Source: Lumnitzera littorea | Lineage: Eukaryota; Streptophyta; Magnoliopsida; Myrtales; Combretaceae | Length of the DNA stretch: 64,000 nt | Direction: 5' to 3' | NCBI GenBank assembly: GCA_024138015.1 | Contig: JAMXBB010000009.1 | Location: forward strand, 16,391,235-16,455,234 | The notes under the pieces: model-generated | Told to the model about the DNA's origin: nothing | What the model saw: the letters and a program-made list of their open reading frames with translations, nothing else | Database searches by the model: none | Part shown: piece after piece, positions 10,501-24,105 of the stretch | Numbering within the stretch: position 1 is the stretch's first letter | How the letters are laid out: the number at the start of each line of letters is the position of its first letter | Made by a program: the position numbers and the translations under genes

Positions 10501-13090
10501 TTTAAGTGTTCCATGTTGACTGGAATTCTCCACGATGAGAAATTATTATCTCTTATGTAAAATGTTACCAAGGGATGCAATGTGGAGCCAACTTAAAAGC
10601 AGTTCCACTTTCTTTTCAATATAAAAGTGTGTTATGTTTGGTATGTGTCTCCTTATAGTTACTTAACAATAATTAAAGGGAAAAAGGAATATTTATTTTT
10701 ATTCCTTAATATTAAATAGATTTTTGTTAAGATGATTATAATTGAATTGTATTGATATTGATCTTTTAAGCGAAATAGATCAAATTCAAATTCTTTCTCT
10801 CCATTTATAATATAATTGGGAAAAAAATATTAAATAAATTCCTATTTGAGTTTCAAAGTTTAGTTCCAATTATCCCAATGTTTACAAATAGAACTTCTAT
10901 TAACTCCATTAATTTTATACAATGTGGCATCTCCCAACTGGACAAAAATAATTAATTTAAATGAATAATACTATTAAATATATCCCAATTAAATAAAAAT
11001 ATAAAAAAAAATCCAAAATCCCAAAATAAAGTAAAAAAGGGGAAATCTCTCATAAACATGACATCGGTTTTGGACTGTTGAGCAACCAAAGCATGGTTAT
11101 ACATATGTGGAAATTCTCCTGAACACCATTGAAACTTTACCTTATTTAGCTACTAACAAATTTCTTATTGCAATTGATGGCCTTGCTTTGGGTGGAAGGT
11201 ATGGAGGCTGCCATGGTATGCTGAGTTTTTGTATCATTTGCCAATCTCCTTATGCTCAACGCCCTCTTTTATTTTACGCTCATGTACACTAACCTTAGTA
11301 TCAAATTATAACCTTACTCCCGTCTCGTCTCTTATCTTAATCTCAGTTGCTCATAATCCATAATCTTAGTGTTATCAATCCCTTAACCAACAGACACAAC
11401 CATTTTCTCCTCTTAAATGATTTTGTTACATAATGTGGATAATCTAGTAGGTAATTTATAAGATATTTGAATGGTAAATTTAGCTTGTTTAGGGAAAATT
11501 ATTATTAATTATTCTTTTGTTTTTATAAAGCACATATAAGGTCATGTCTACTTGCTAATTTTTCTCTTCTTTTTTTTTTCCCCTTTTTAAAATCTAATAT
11601 GGAATTATACAAGTCCAAATTATAGTGACAGATGTATATTTATAGATAGTAAATGAGCTAAGAACTAGGCATGGGAGTGAGAGCACGCGCGAGCTCATAC
11701 ATGAGCATACATAAAAAGAAAAGGAAGCTGGGAGCACAGGCATGCGAGAGCTTGAGCTTAGGGACACGAGTATGGAAAAGTACGGTATGATCGATAACGG
11801 TCGTGTAACCAAGCATGAACTTGCAATTGCGTAGGCAACAACTCAAGAGTGTTAAAATAATATTTTATCAATTTTCCTTTTACAAATATGCCACAAAACC
11901 TTTTTTTTTTTAATGTCAAATTTGGTGCCTAAACTTTATTTGTTTTACAATTATCTTAAATTTCAAAAGTATAAATTTGGTAATTGACTTTATTCATTTT
12001 TGCAATTTATTACCTAAACTTTATCAATTTTTTAATTTACTATATGAAATTTACCTATTTTTACTTTTAACTACCTAATTTAAGTATTATAAATAACTTT
12101 GAAAAGTTTGTAAGTTAGAAATTCACACTTTTAAGGTCCATGTGGTGTGATATCTCCAAATTAGTAATTAGGATACAAACGGTAGAGCAAAGCCCCATTA
12201 TTATACCATTAGGGTCAACGGTTAATTTAGGATATTTGGAAAAGTAATCTTATTAGGCTATAAATTTATGAAAAGCTCGATAACCTTAATCAAGGGACTT
12301 CTTTATATTTGGTAGTAAAAAACATAATGATAAAATATAAAAAATACAATCAAAATAGGAAGGATTTACTTTATATGAGTTCCTAAAGTTGTATTTAAGG
12401 TAAGCATACTTAAATTTAGAGTTTTTGAGAAAACATATTCGATAGAGTCCAAACTTTATAGCTATATTAAAAAAGTTAGTTGAAGTGATTTAGTAAAATT
12501 AGATTTTAAGAATAATATCTTAAAAACACAATTTTAGCCTTAAAAATACAATTATTTAAAATAATGTGAAATTTATTGGAACCTTAAAAAACTAACAAAA
12601 AACGTAAAGAGAATTTAGAGATAAGTTATTTAAGCTATAAAAAGAAATAGCATCGCATAATATACTATATGAATATACGTGTATTTATCAATATGCCTAG
12701 TATATATAATAGATATACGTGTAAATTAACTCAAAATTATATAATTATATATAATAAGAGATAAATCCACAAAATTAAATAGAAAATATATCTTAAAAAT
12801 AAAAGATATGATAGAAATATGAATATAAGCATGTAATTACTTATTAAACATGTATGTATATAGATATATATATAGGATATATACCCATATATCAACAAAA
12901 TTATTAAATATTAGCATAAAATATCGTAAAATATCTTCAAAATGTTTTTAAAAAATAGGAAAACAACTTAGAATCATCAGAAATTAACACCTAGCAGCTT
13001 AAAAAGGATAAGCAAATACATCAAAAGTGAATTTATAAAAAAATTAACACCTCATGCTAAGAGATTGACACTTGTAATTAAAAGAAAAAT
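10501..13090. other. AT-rich intergenic tract with one copy of a dispersed repeat
   Basis: No gene recognised. The stretch 11915-12140 belongs to a dispersed repeat family seen again at 28510-28640, 29500-29660 and 38600-38820; the shared core reads like TATTATAAATGATCTCAAAA and is followed by AGTTTATA. The rest is very AT-rich, with several TATATA runs at 12650-12900. Confidence 0.45.
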
Positions 13091-15481
13091 CCTTAATAAT
13101 TAATAAAAAAAAACCTAATCGCCCTAAATCCTTATAAATATGGTCCCTGGGTTCGGATTACACATTTTAACAACTAGGAGCACTTAAGAAAAATTTAGAA
13201 AGAAATTAGAAAAATTAGACATAAACAAAGCAAAGAGCGGCCTACCATGGTTCCCTACCCAAACCATGTTTTGCTGTTGCAACTGGTTAGCCCTTAGTAA
13301 AGCACCCATTGCCCTTGTTGGTTGATAACGTGGCCGAAGTTCCAATGAACAAGGATCTTAAGTTTCTACCCTATTTTTTCCTATTTTAAAAAAATATTAA
13401 AAAAAATTAATTCATAAGCTATTCTATATTTACTTTCATTATGTAGTTTTATTTTTGGAAAATTGTGAATATTTTATATATTTTCTTAACAAATATACTA
13501 TTTGTCTGAAATTTGAAATTTAAAATACATATACTAAATAATATTATTTCAAGCTCAATTTTTTTCAATAGTGTACATATTACGTGTAGTTTATTACTAT
13601 GTAACTTAATTTTTGGTTTTATATAAATTTGGTATTTATTATATTTTTAGGCCCTAAAAATGGTTAAAATAGGGTAACTTGGGAATTAAATTGATTTTAG
13701 GTGAAAAAATTAATGAAATTATGATCTAATTAATTCTAGATATTTGAAATGATGTCAAGACAAGTTAGAATTATTTTGTTGCAAAAATCATATTATTTGC
13801 TTAATTAACCATGATTTAAAGGTAAAATAGTAATTTTATGTATATAGGTGAAAAACCCGAATGCATCAAAACAAGTTGCTAGTTGAACTCCATATAATTT
13901 TCTAATTCTATAGGAATTTTCATAGAATTATTTAATAATCTGTACTATTTATTATGTATTTTTATAATTAAATAGCTTAAATTAGTAACTGTGATATCTG
14001 TTCAATAATAATATATTAAAATATGCAAGCTATTTGATTAAATCATGGTTAAACATACATTGATCAATTAGGATTATTCTTTTTTTTTTAATTATATCAT
14101 ATTTCGTACTATTATAGACATCGAGTTATGATATACATACATGTAAGGATTTAAGAATATGTGATTCATCATATTTTGTAGCTAAATTGTGTGAAAATAT
14201 ATTTGATTTATATAATACGATATCAATACGATGTTATTTGCTATACAACTTTATCTATATACTAAGATTATAAATACCCTTTAAGGATTATCTTTTAAAT
14301 GAAATATGTGACATGTATCATCGAGTTCATATGAACTTTATGATACTAATATTACTAAAACTAGATCACTTTAGATAATAAAACAGATGTTTTTTATAAT
14401 ATCATGGAAAAATATTATCCTACAATGACCTTTCTGTAATTAAAATATAATTTGATTAATAAAAAGTACATTTTGATACAATTGAAACAATATAATATAA
14501 TTAGTAGTAAAACTACATATATTAGATAATATTAAATAAGTTGTTGTAACTTATATGATAAAATAAAATACTTAAAATATATATATGTGTATATATATAA
14601 TGTGATGTATATAAATATATATATATATATATATGTATAGCAACTCTATTGAATAATTATATAAATAATAACTTAACCAAGTACTGGATACCTCAATGTT
14701 TTCATAAATTTTACGAAAGTTGAATATGATTTTTGGTATATATAAGACTTTCAAGTGAGTGAAGCCATGATGCTTTAGACTTATCGGAGTAACCTTCAGT
14801 ACAAGTAAGTAGGATCAATGCTTAATAGCATTTTGGGGTGTTGTTTTATAATATTTGAAGACTTTGCTATGTATTTGCTTGTACTTATAGTTATCTATTT
14901 ATGCTTGTGTTTAAAATTTGACTTGTTGTAATGGGAGATAAATTCCATGTTGTAGTTGTTGTGTAAATATTGTTACGCTTGAATTATTTAAGCTTGGTTT
15001 ATCACCTTAAAAATGAACTAACTCAAGCTCGGCTTAACGTTCTAACTTAACATGCATTGTAACTCACTAAGGATAACAGCTAGAATTCTCAGGCTAAACA
15101 TAGACCCTCTTTGATAAAGATAGTTGGAATGGTCTTTTCCCCACTCTTAGTTAAATTAAGTAACAAGAGAGGAGATCACGGCAAAGTTGGGAGTTGTGGT
15201 TCGAAGGTGGTTACGGGAGGAAAGTATTTTCTATTGTACAAGCCTTGGTTTGATTTCGATTTACGAGTATGCAACATCAAACTCCTTAACTCGAATTATA
15301 ACGTGCACAATTTCTCTTATCTCATGACGGACTGTATAACATCATGTAATATCATTTGCTTCTACATGCGTTGCATCTAACTAACCTAGTTAATAACCCT
15401 ACTTGTGATGTGCTGAATGCATACTTCTGTCTCTACCTTACTCACCTAGCAATTTATTGCTTATTCCTTTATAGTTTGTTA
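13091..15481 (+). repeat. Possible long LTR-like remnant, sense plus
   Basis: A TATA-like CTTATAAATATGG at about 13131-13143 is followed by an A-rich transcript-start-like tract and a long non-coding AT-rich body. Near 15060 is the motif AACTCACTAAGGAT, a CTCACTAAG-type motif common in the 3' part of long plant Ty3/Gypsy LTRs. The overall organisation resembles the long LTR family at 17505-20606 in opposite orientation, but I could not define termini or a target-site duplication. An (AT)n run lies at 14614-14634. An 89-codon open frame at 15111-15380 has no domain support. Confidence 0.28.
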
Positions 15482-16349
15482 TGCAAACCATAACTATGAA
15501 TAAACAAGGCCGGTCGTTGGATGGGTCTAAGCTTACTAAAAGCTCGAAAAGAGTTAATGGGAATAGATATGAAAGGATAAAAGTAAAGAATGAAAACAAT
15601 AAGCAAACCTACATATAGATCTAGAGGATATGATGCACTAATGAAACTTTCAAGGACTCACGGTATAATTCGATATGACATACGAGTTGGTTTAATAAGG
15701 TTACTCGCCACCTAACCTTGTTTAAGAGAAAGGATAAGAGTAATACCGAGAATAAACAAACAATGTTTATGCAAAGAACAAAGTACTTAAGTGTAATGAA
15801 GATAATTTGGTCTCTTACAGCTACAAGTACAAAGGTATTTATACTTTTAAGTTAGGGCAACTTGCCTAAAAGGAAAAAGGCAATAAGGATATTTTCTAAA
15901 GAAGCAATGTACATGATACAAAAGGGTAAAAATGAATATACAAAGAAAACAATCATTGATGCTACAAATTCTACATATGATATTGTATACATGATGATAC
16001 TGTATACATGACGATACTGCATTGACGAGGTTGTTAGGAGATGCAAACAAAAAGTATGAACAGATGAGCCTGTCTGAGTAGGAATGGTTTAATCAATTCG
16101 AATTCTCTATCTCTCGGCTTTTCGACAAGGATGATGTCGAGTGATAGATTGGCTCGGCATCGGAGCGTAATCATTAACTTAGTATACCACAGAATAATGG
16201 ACAGTCATACCATACGGCATTAAAGATGACTCGATAAGGAAGTATTTGGCCTCAGTAGGAGTTGATTAGAACATAAAGATTCGTCATGCCAGCCCCTTTA
16301 GTCCTTGGCTCAGTTGCGAGTTGGGAGTCTTATAGCTTGATTCCTATCA
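15482..16349 (-). repeat. LTR of Ty3 element 1 (3' LTR in element sense)
   Basis: Direct repeat of 24106-24961; it begins TGCAAACC and ends CCTATCA on the plus strand, giving TG...CA termini on the element strand. Just inside, at about 16350-16360, the element strand has a purine-rich CCCGAAGGGAA, a plausible polypurine tract. Confidence 0.85.
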
Positions 16350-16599
16350 TTCCCTTCGGGTTGTTTTAAATTTGGGATTAAATCCAAATGGTGTTCGCTT
16401 AGTTCTCCATTAAGGTGATATGGACTGAGGTTGGCAATGTTGAAGGCATTAAAAACCTCATAGTCCTTAGGCAATTCCAACTTGTAGGCGTTGTCACTGA
16501 TTTTCTAGAGGATTCTGAAAGGTATGTTCGCTCTTGTAGATAATTTGTTCTTCCTTTTGCTCAGGAACCATTTCTTGCTGAGGAACCATTTCTTGCTGA

Positions 16600-17504
16600 T
16601 GTATAGCCATATCAAGTCTCTCATCTAAAATTGTTTGGCTGACTTACCCTTGGTCTTTTCTCGTATTCTTCCAGCAGCTTGGTTGATGTGTCGAGTGACC
16701 CTATCATAGATGTACTGAAAAGATTGTGCTCTGGTTGAGGCGTTAGGGTCCTCTTACACAAGTGTTGGTATAGGGGTGTGGTCAAGGAGTAACTCGGGAT
16801 TGAATCCACAGATCACCTCGAAGGGAGTTTGCTTAGTAGTGTCATGTACGGTTCGGTTATAGGTGAACTTGACCACTGGCAAGTAGACATCCCAATCAGC
16901 CAAGTTATTGCTTATTGTAGCTTAGAGCAGTGACCCCAAAGTACGATTAACCACCTCTGTTTGGCCATCAGTTTAGGGGTGACATGAAGTACTAAAAAGT
17001 AATTTGGTTCCCAACCGACGCTACAGGATTCTCTAGAAATGGCTCAAGAACGTTGAGTCTTTATTAGAGACTACACTTCTCGGTATGCCATGTATGCACA
17101 CAATCTCCTGTAAGAAAAGAGAAACAATAGCTGAAGCTTCATTAATTTTGGTGTAGAGTACAAAGTGTGCCATCTTACTAAACCGATCCATGATAACCAT
17201 TACAGAATCTTTACCTTGGGTAGTTCACGGTAGTCCGAGAACAAAGTCCATACTTAATTCAATTTACGGCCTCATTGAAATAGGTAGGGGCATTGCTTTC
17301 CCTCGTTTAGCGTAGCACTTAACCTTTTTGCACACAACACAGCTTTCGACAACTCGTTGAACATCTCTTCGCATTCTTGGCCAAAAGAATCGGCTATTCA
17401 ATAGTTTATAGGTCCTCTTCTCTCCAAAGTATCCAGAGAGTCCACTGTTATGGGCTTCCCTAATTAATAATTCCCATAAGGAACAAGTCAACATGCACGG
17501 TTCC
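16600..17504 (-). pseudogene. Integrase region of Ty3 element 1
   Basis: On the minus strand, starting at the nested insertion, an HHCC zinc-binding domain is readable at 17264-17494 (REAHNSG...GYFG, then SRFFWPRMRRDV and CVVCKK). It is followed by the integrase core: the first catalytic Asp is in SMDFV and the final Glu in TDGQTEVVN. The second catalytic Asp position reads VVSNKD instead of the usual VSDRD. Stops fall at former Gln/Trp/Arg positions. An 18-base tandem duplication (GGAACCATTTCTTGCTGA) sits at 16563-16598. Not functional. Confidence 0.8.
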
Positions 17505-20500
17505 TATTACGCCCTGAAGCGGCAAAGTCGTAACAGCCCTGCCGTGTAAACTATTCTAAGATAGAAGTTGGCCTTATAACCGCTATCTTAGACTCGATCT
17601 ATACAAGGCGTCCACGACCAACCCGCTTTGAAGTAAACAGTTTGTAATTTAAATAAATCATTTATCTAAGAAAGTAAGGAAATATATATATACACTATAA
17701 TTTAGTTATTACAATTATCGTTTACAATATTTCTCCATAATATATTTCCTAGTTATTACATTATTTAGAAATGAAAAATTCTAAAGTAAAAGCTTAAACC
17801 TTAAAAATATGTGTTTATTCTTCAAATGTTTTTCCTCACTCCCCAGGATCCAGCAGTTGTTAGCTTTAGAGTAGTTGTTAGCTTTAGAGTAGTTGTTTGC
17901 TACTTCTTAGCCAACACCTACACGACGTCTATAGGGATGTGAGCAATCACAACTCAGTAAGTTAAGATGGAGGACTTAAAACTATACCATAAACATAACA
18001 AGGTTATCAACCAACTTATTAAGTGTAATGCATGTTCAAGCAAATGCCATCTCATGACGTTGTCCGGTCCATCATGAGATTAGAGAAATTGCGTTCGCTC
18101 TAATCCAGGTTGAGGAGTTGCTGTTAGTGTAACAACTCATGACTAAACCCAAGTTTATGTAATGGAGACCTTGCTCCTCCCGTGACTACCTTCAAACCAT
18201 TGACTTCACCCTCGTCGTGAGCTCATCACCTGTTACTTAGTTCGATTGAGGATAAAGAAGAGACCCTTTACAATCTTGTGATATCTTTTTCGAAGGGGTC
18301 GGTATTTGGTCGGAGAATCTTAGGTTTCCTCTAATGGGTTGCCATATAGGTCCAATTATAATTATAAGTCGTATATTTGATTAAGTCCAGTTTAGGATGA
18401 TCATTCATTTCATACAAATCATATAATACATACCGGAACAACAAACAGAATCATAGCATTACTCATAATCAAGCACATGCACATAACCAATTATCTAATA
18501 AGCACAACCAAGCATAATCTTAAGCCTCCAAAATATAGCATTATATTAATCCTAACTTACCTCGACTCCTCGCTCACTCACTTGAGGTCCGACTCGCTCA
18601 GGCCATCGTTGATTATCCCTATAACACAAACGTGATTTCAGTTTTTCATGTAACTATTATAGGTTCGTTGTATCCTATAACACTTATTGTTATGTTTTGT
18701 TTAGGGTTTAATATGCCTAATTATGTAGGTCTTAAGTCTTTTACAATTATTCTAGGTTTGGGGTTAGGTTCGGGTTCGGTTTCCGTATCGATTTCTAAAT
18801 TAAATTCTAGTTCGATTTCTAAGTGTTGGTTTATACCCGAACTCCAGAAACTTGTTTTTACTCATAATGTGAAATTAATCACCTTACTTCCCGATATCTT
18901 AATTACCATAACTATCCCTAGTCAGTATTTTATTATATCCAATATACTTAAATTCTTAATAGTATACTGAATTTACTTTTGATGTAAGAAATTTTTCCAT
19001 TTTTCATATAATTACATAAATTCAAGTTTTCTATCATTTTTATTATATATCCCTATTATTTATATAATATCAATTTTTATCCTAATATTTTCTATTTATT
19101 ATATTTTCAATAATTGTGTATTATGTACTATTACTTATTATGTACATAATACACATCTAATATTTTTATCACTCTAATTACTATCTCCCAACATCAATTA
19201 TCATTTCAAAATGTCTAAATTCATCTTAAATAAGATTTTACATCTAATTACCCTAATTTACAAAATTAACTTAAAATATATTATTTTTCCCTATTACTCA
19301 TTTACTACATAATTAACCTAATAATTACATCTAATACCCTAAATGCTACAAGTATCATACTCCATCAAATTTCAACATCCTAAAACATATACTTATTCAC
19401 TAAATTAGTAATTAACCATTTAATTACTTTATTAACCCTAAATTACCCATTTTATGCCTTATTTTAAGGCTTAAAAATTATCTAAAAATTTCGAAAATTA
19501 ATTTTTGAAAATGAGCTTCATAGCACTATTCTATATCATCTAAGTAGTCTATATAAAAATTTTGGATTCGAAACTACACTCCTAAGGTCACTTATTTTTA
19601 AACTGAAACATGTTTGGTTTTGCACAATTTCTTAAGGACCATATATTACGGGATATATTTTCATCAAAATAATATTTTTCTTAAAAACTAAATACAAAAA
19701 TATTTCAGAATAACAAAATTCATAATTTTCTAAGAATATTTATTATTTTTTACAAAATTACACAAAATCGGGTTGGAAATCGGACTCACCGATCTAGGTG
19801 ACTCTGGCTGCCGTAGCCTTATCGGCTGGTCTGGGCACTACCACCACCGTATGGTGGTGGTGGCCATCCACTCCCAGGTGCTCATCTGGTGTGGGTTCTA
19901 TTTTAAGGCCCTAATTGTACAGTTTTTTCTATTTTTTTTTTCTAATCCAATTTTTCTCTCAATTTTGATGCTCCTAATTTTTCTCCGATTTCTAACTATC
20001 TAAATGAGCTCTGTGATTTTTTTCCCTATTTATAGAGTTTTTTGGTAATTAATGTGCATTAAATTAGACAAAACATTGTCCAAATCCTTTAATCTTTGGC
20101 TTTTGTGTTGCTCTAATTTAATTGGCTGATTTTTTTCTTATTTTCCCCAGCTACTACGACCTAATTCTGGATCATTTCTTATTTTTTTCTGATTTTTCTT
20201 TATTTTTTCTTAATTAATTATGAATTTTCTTTAATTATTTAGTATTATTTTAGCACATTTCACGTATTTTAAGTAATTATGCATATTTCTACCTACATGT
20301 AAATTCATATATAGTACAAATAAATATTCCTAAATATTATTTAGTTCATTTTATGATTTTTTGTATACATATAATTTTCCTCTAGCGATTCGTTAATTAT
20401 CGGAATACATTTTATGCATTTTTGATAAATAACGAGTTATTTATTTAAAATTTCGAATTTTTATAGTCTTTTATTTTATTTCTTATTTTCTTAAATTCAA

Positions 20501-20606
20501 ACTTACCGGATCATTTTTACTAATATTTATAACTTTACTTATAATTTAGGCTTGATCGGATTTTTCAGCTCATCGAAACCTTGAGTGACTGGTTGTGGGG
20601 CTTACA
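17505..20606 (-). mobile_element. Solo long LTR nested in Ty3 element 1
   Basis: This 3.1-kb non-coding block is homologous along its length to 31850-34775. On the plus strand it starts TATTACGCCCTGAAG (eroded TG) and ends GGGGCTTACA, the inverse of a TGTAAG...GTAACA LTR, so sense is minus. It is flanked by near-identical 5-base repeats, GTTCC (17500-17504) and GTTTC (20607-20611). Removing the block plus one repeat rejoins the host reading frame from RNase H into integrase. A TATA box (CTATTTATAG, about 20026-20035) lies in the expected U3/R region on the minus strand. A 112-codon open frame at 18632-18970 inside it has no domain. It is probably the recombined remnant of a long-LTR chromovirus (Del/Tekay-like); that lineage name is inference. 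Confidence 0.75.
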
Positions 20607-20611
20607 GTTTC

Positions 20612-21960
20612 CTCCCTCAGAACAGATAGCCATCCTCTACATAATACTCATTCACTATCCTCCCATCTACGCGTTGCGAAATCATTGGTCCAAAGTATAG
20701 AGCCCCGGAGTATTGTTCATTGATACTCGTAAAACCAAACAGTCTTGTCTGCAGTTCTAATAAGAGCACATGCCTCCTCAAAAAAGCGTCTCCAATTACG
20801 TTGCTCTTTCCTTACTTATACTTTATCACAAAATTGAATCCCTTAAGGAATTCAATCCATTTCGCCTGCTACCTTGACAACTTAGTTTGACTTCAGAGGC
20901 AACTCAACGATTCATGGTCAGTATATATGACAAATTCTCTCGGTAGTAAGTAATGTTGCCACACTTGCATTGCTCAAATCAGTGTCGAAAGTTCTTTCTC
21001 ATATACGGAGTAGTTCAGCTGTGGTCTTTAGAGCTTCTCACTATGAAAGGCAATTGGTCGGCTTTTCTACATTAGGACAATACCTATTCCAACCCCCAAT
21101 ACGTTGCATTACAGCTCAAAAATTTCATTAAAGTTAGGTAGTACTAACACCAGGGTGGAAGTCAATCTTTCTTTTACGTCGACAAAACTCCTCTCCTCCC
21201 TTTCTCCACATCAGAAGTCGATGTTCTTCTTTATTAGCTTTGTAAATGGCGTGGTGATGGTGCTGAAATTCCTAATAAACCTTTTGTAAAACGAAGCCAG
21301 TTTGTGGAAACTTCTTATGTAGGCACAAGTAATAGGAGTAAACCACTTGACAATTGCTTTGATCTTCTCATCATCAACTCGTAAACCTTCTCTACTGACT
21401 ACGTACCCTAAGAATACCACTTCCTCTTAGTAAAAGCAACATTTCTTTAACTTGCCAAATAGTCTCTCGGCTTAAAGGATATCCAAGACCGCTCTAAGAT
21501 GTTCATAGTGACTAGGCATGTTGGCACTATAGACTAAGATATTGTTAAAGTACACTATGACACACTTTCCGATGAGATGTCTCAATACATGGTTCATAAG
21601 TGTCATGAAAGTGTTCGAGGCATTTGACAAGCAGAAGGGCATGACCATCCACTCATAAGGTCCATGTTGAGTCTTGAACGTAGTCTTCTACTTGTCTCCT
21701 GACCTTATGCGGATTTGATGGTAACTAGACTTGAGATCAATCTTGTTGAAAATCTTGGCCCCACTAAGTTCATCCAACATGTCTTCTAACCTCAGGATCA
21801 GATACCTGTATTTGATCGTGATTTTGTTCATGGCTCGGCTGTCAATACATATCCGCCAGGTTCCATCCTTCTTTGGTACTAGAAGTGTAGGCACAACATA
21901 AGGGCTGAAACTCTCTCTTACATAACCTCTCTCCAGCAACTCATTGACTTGTCGTTAGAA
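20612..21960 (-). pseudogene. Reverse transcriptase and RNase H of Ty3 element 1
   Basis: Reverse transcriptase is readable on the minus strand: at 21688-21939 PTLLVPKKDGTWRICIDSRA, then KIDLKSSYHQIRI, continuing to the catalytic loop near 21530-21550. That loop reads YFNN instead of YFDD, so both catalytic aspartates are Asn. The connection domain at 21211-21420 contains VVFLGYVVSREG and FYKRFIRNFS. RNase H follows (VIYTDHESL) to the nested LTR. Several stops replace Gln/Trp codons. Dead. Confidence 0.83.
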
Positions 21961-22479
21961 TTCAGAAGCCTACTCGGGATTCCTCCGATAAGCTGGCTTA
22001 TTCGGCAGTGCAACGCCGGGTACTAAGTCAATGCAATGCTCTATGCCTTGAGTTAAGGGCAACCTCTCAAGTCACTGTTCGGAGAACAAGTTAGCATAGT
22101 CATCTAGCAACTCTTTGATTTCTTAGGGAAGCTTACCCCACTCCTTCACTTCCAATAGTCGCCTAACCAACAATAAGGTTGGCTTGTTAGCATTGATGGT
22201 CTCTCAAAGTTTGGCTCTACTCATCACTAGAGCTTTTTTCGATCCATGAGCGAGTTTCGTCTATAGGTTGTGAACTTCTCTCAACGGCATCAGATTCAGT
22301 GTGATCTTCTGGTCATCTTTTTCAAACATATACGTATTAACTCTCCTATCAAACAACCACGGCCTACCTAGCAATATGTGGGAAGTGTACATAAGCAACA
22401 CGGCATAGATGATCTAGTCAGAGTAATTTCTTATAATAATCAGCAACAGTATTTTCTAAGTGACATATAATGCTCCTTT

Positions 22480-23935
22480 CTCACTCAACTAGTGCAACTT
22501 GTAAGGCCTAGGATGTACAACAGTCAATAGCTTTAGTTTTGAAACAAGATCGGCCGATGCTATATTGGTGCAACTTCCACTATCCACAATGAGAGCATAT
22601 ATCTGATCATTCACCTTACAAGTGGTATGAAACAAATTCTCCCTTTGTTCCTCCTTTCGTGAGGGTTTCACACTCATAGTGTGTAAGACAACCATGAGTA
22701 ATTGGTCTAAATCCTCGGGAAATACATCCTCCTCAATCAATTATTTCTCGGCGTTTTCTTTCTCAACAGGAACCTCCTCCTCCTCCTCTTCCTCAAGTTC
22801 CTCGTCCGTACTCTCTATTTCTAACTTCGGGATGTCTCCCTTAATGACCATCGTCCTTCAGTTTAGGCACTAAGTAGCCATATGTCCGAATCCTTGACAC
22901 TTGAAGCTCTTGATCTGACTAATCTTCTTGCTAGACCCTTACCCCTTCTCATATGTTCGGATTGGCACTACATCTTCATGTCGACCTTTGTGCTCGGCTC
23001 TAACATCAACTCTTCTGCTCGGTTCGATACTAGACTAAGCTCGGTGACTTGCCTGTCTTGGTTAGCATTCTAGTCATTATTCGGTTCCTTCTTTGCCTCT
23101 TCACTCGCTGGGCACTCCTAATAGCTTCATCCATTGTGTTAAATCCTTGAAGCTCCACAATGTCTTGGATGTCTCCTCTTAACCCAGTAATAAATCTTAA
23201 GACTGTTCAAGCTGGTGATTCCTCTACTTCGTATCGTATTATAAGCATTTGGAATTCTTGAACATACTCATCAACAATTCGGCCTCCTTGTCTTAGCTCT
23301 TAAAACTAAGTGAAAGTATCTTAGAGATACGTTTCTGACACAAATCTATTTTTGAGCACTCTCTTCATCTCAAGCTAGGTGTTAATCTCTCGGTACCCTT
23401 CTCTTCTTCTTATGGCCTGAAAATTCTTCCACCATTTGGCGACATATTCGAAGAATTCAACAGTAGCAATCCTTACTTTCTCGTAGTCCTCATATTGATA
23501 GTAATTAAACACACGCTTTACCTTCTCTTCTCAATCTAGATACTCGTCAGCATTCTCAGATCTATTGAAACTTGAAATCCAAAGCTTCACATGGTTGGAT
23601 GCTCTAAGGACTCGTACACCCTCCACTTCAAAATACTTTTCTTCCTCCTCATTAAGCTCTCTCAAGTCTATCTTTCGCCTCACTCGTCTACCAACTCCTC
23701 CACCTCAAACTAGTCGAGTTGGGTTTTGACTTCTAATAGGTTGAGTAGCTTTACGTGGCCTCAATGGGTCGGCATGACAGTGCATGAATGGTTCAAGTCA
23801 GATCTACCAAGAGGTTAGCTACCTCATCAAGTCTATCATTAGTGCTTCTAGGATTTCTCTAAGATTGTCGTCTTTGGTGGACAACTTCACTATCATCACT
23901 AACACCAACATTCATATTTAGGTCGGTCATTTTTC
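22480..23935 (-). pseudogene. Gag and protease of Ty3 element 1
   Basis: Gag probably starts at an ATG near 23930 (MTDLNMNVG on the minus strand) and is soon interrupted by stops. A CCHC-like zinc-knuckle remnant near 22880 is followed by an acidic Glu-rich linker (a CCT/TCC-rich run on the plus strand at about 22767-22800). The retropepsin-like protease is open at 22489-22740, with its active-site motif VDSGSCTN intact. Downstream, stops resume. Confidence 0.72.
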
Positions 23936-24086
23936 CTCATAGATTCGAAATTCAAACAAACACTTTAGAAAGTGAATAGCTAATAACACAGCAGTCAAAT
24001 GAATATAGTAACTTGCTCTGTTTCTCACACGCAAAACGAAGTATAACAGAACTTAAAAAGAACTAATTACAACTTGCACATAACCT

Positions 24087-24105
24087 CCATTTGATACCAA
24101 GATAT
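24087..24105 (-). other. Primer-binding site of Ty3 element 1
   Basis: On the element strand the bases just inside the 5' LTR read TTGGTATCAAATGG, matching the TGGTATCAGAGC primer-binding site for initiator tRNA-Met used by most plant Ty3 elements, with two changes. It sits about 5 bases from the LTR edge, as usual. Confidence 0.7.

Noticed and set aside
18632..18970. 112-codon plus-strand open frame
   Set aside because: It falls inside the solo LTR; the homologous LTR at 31850-34775 does not preserve it.
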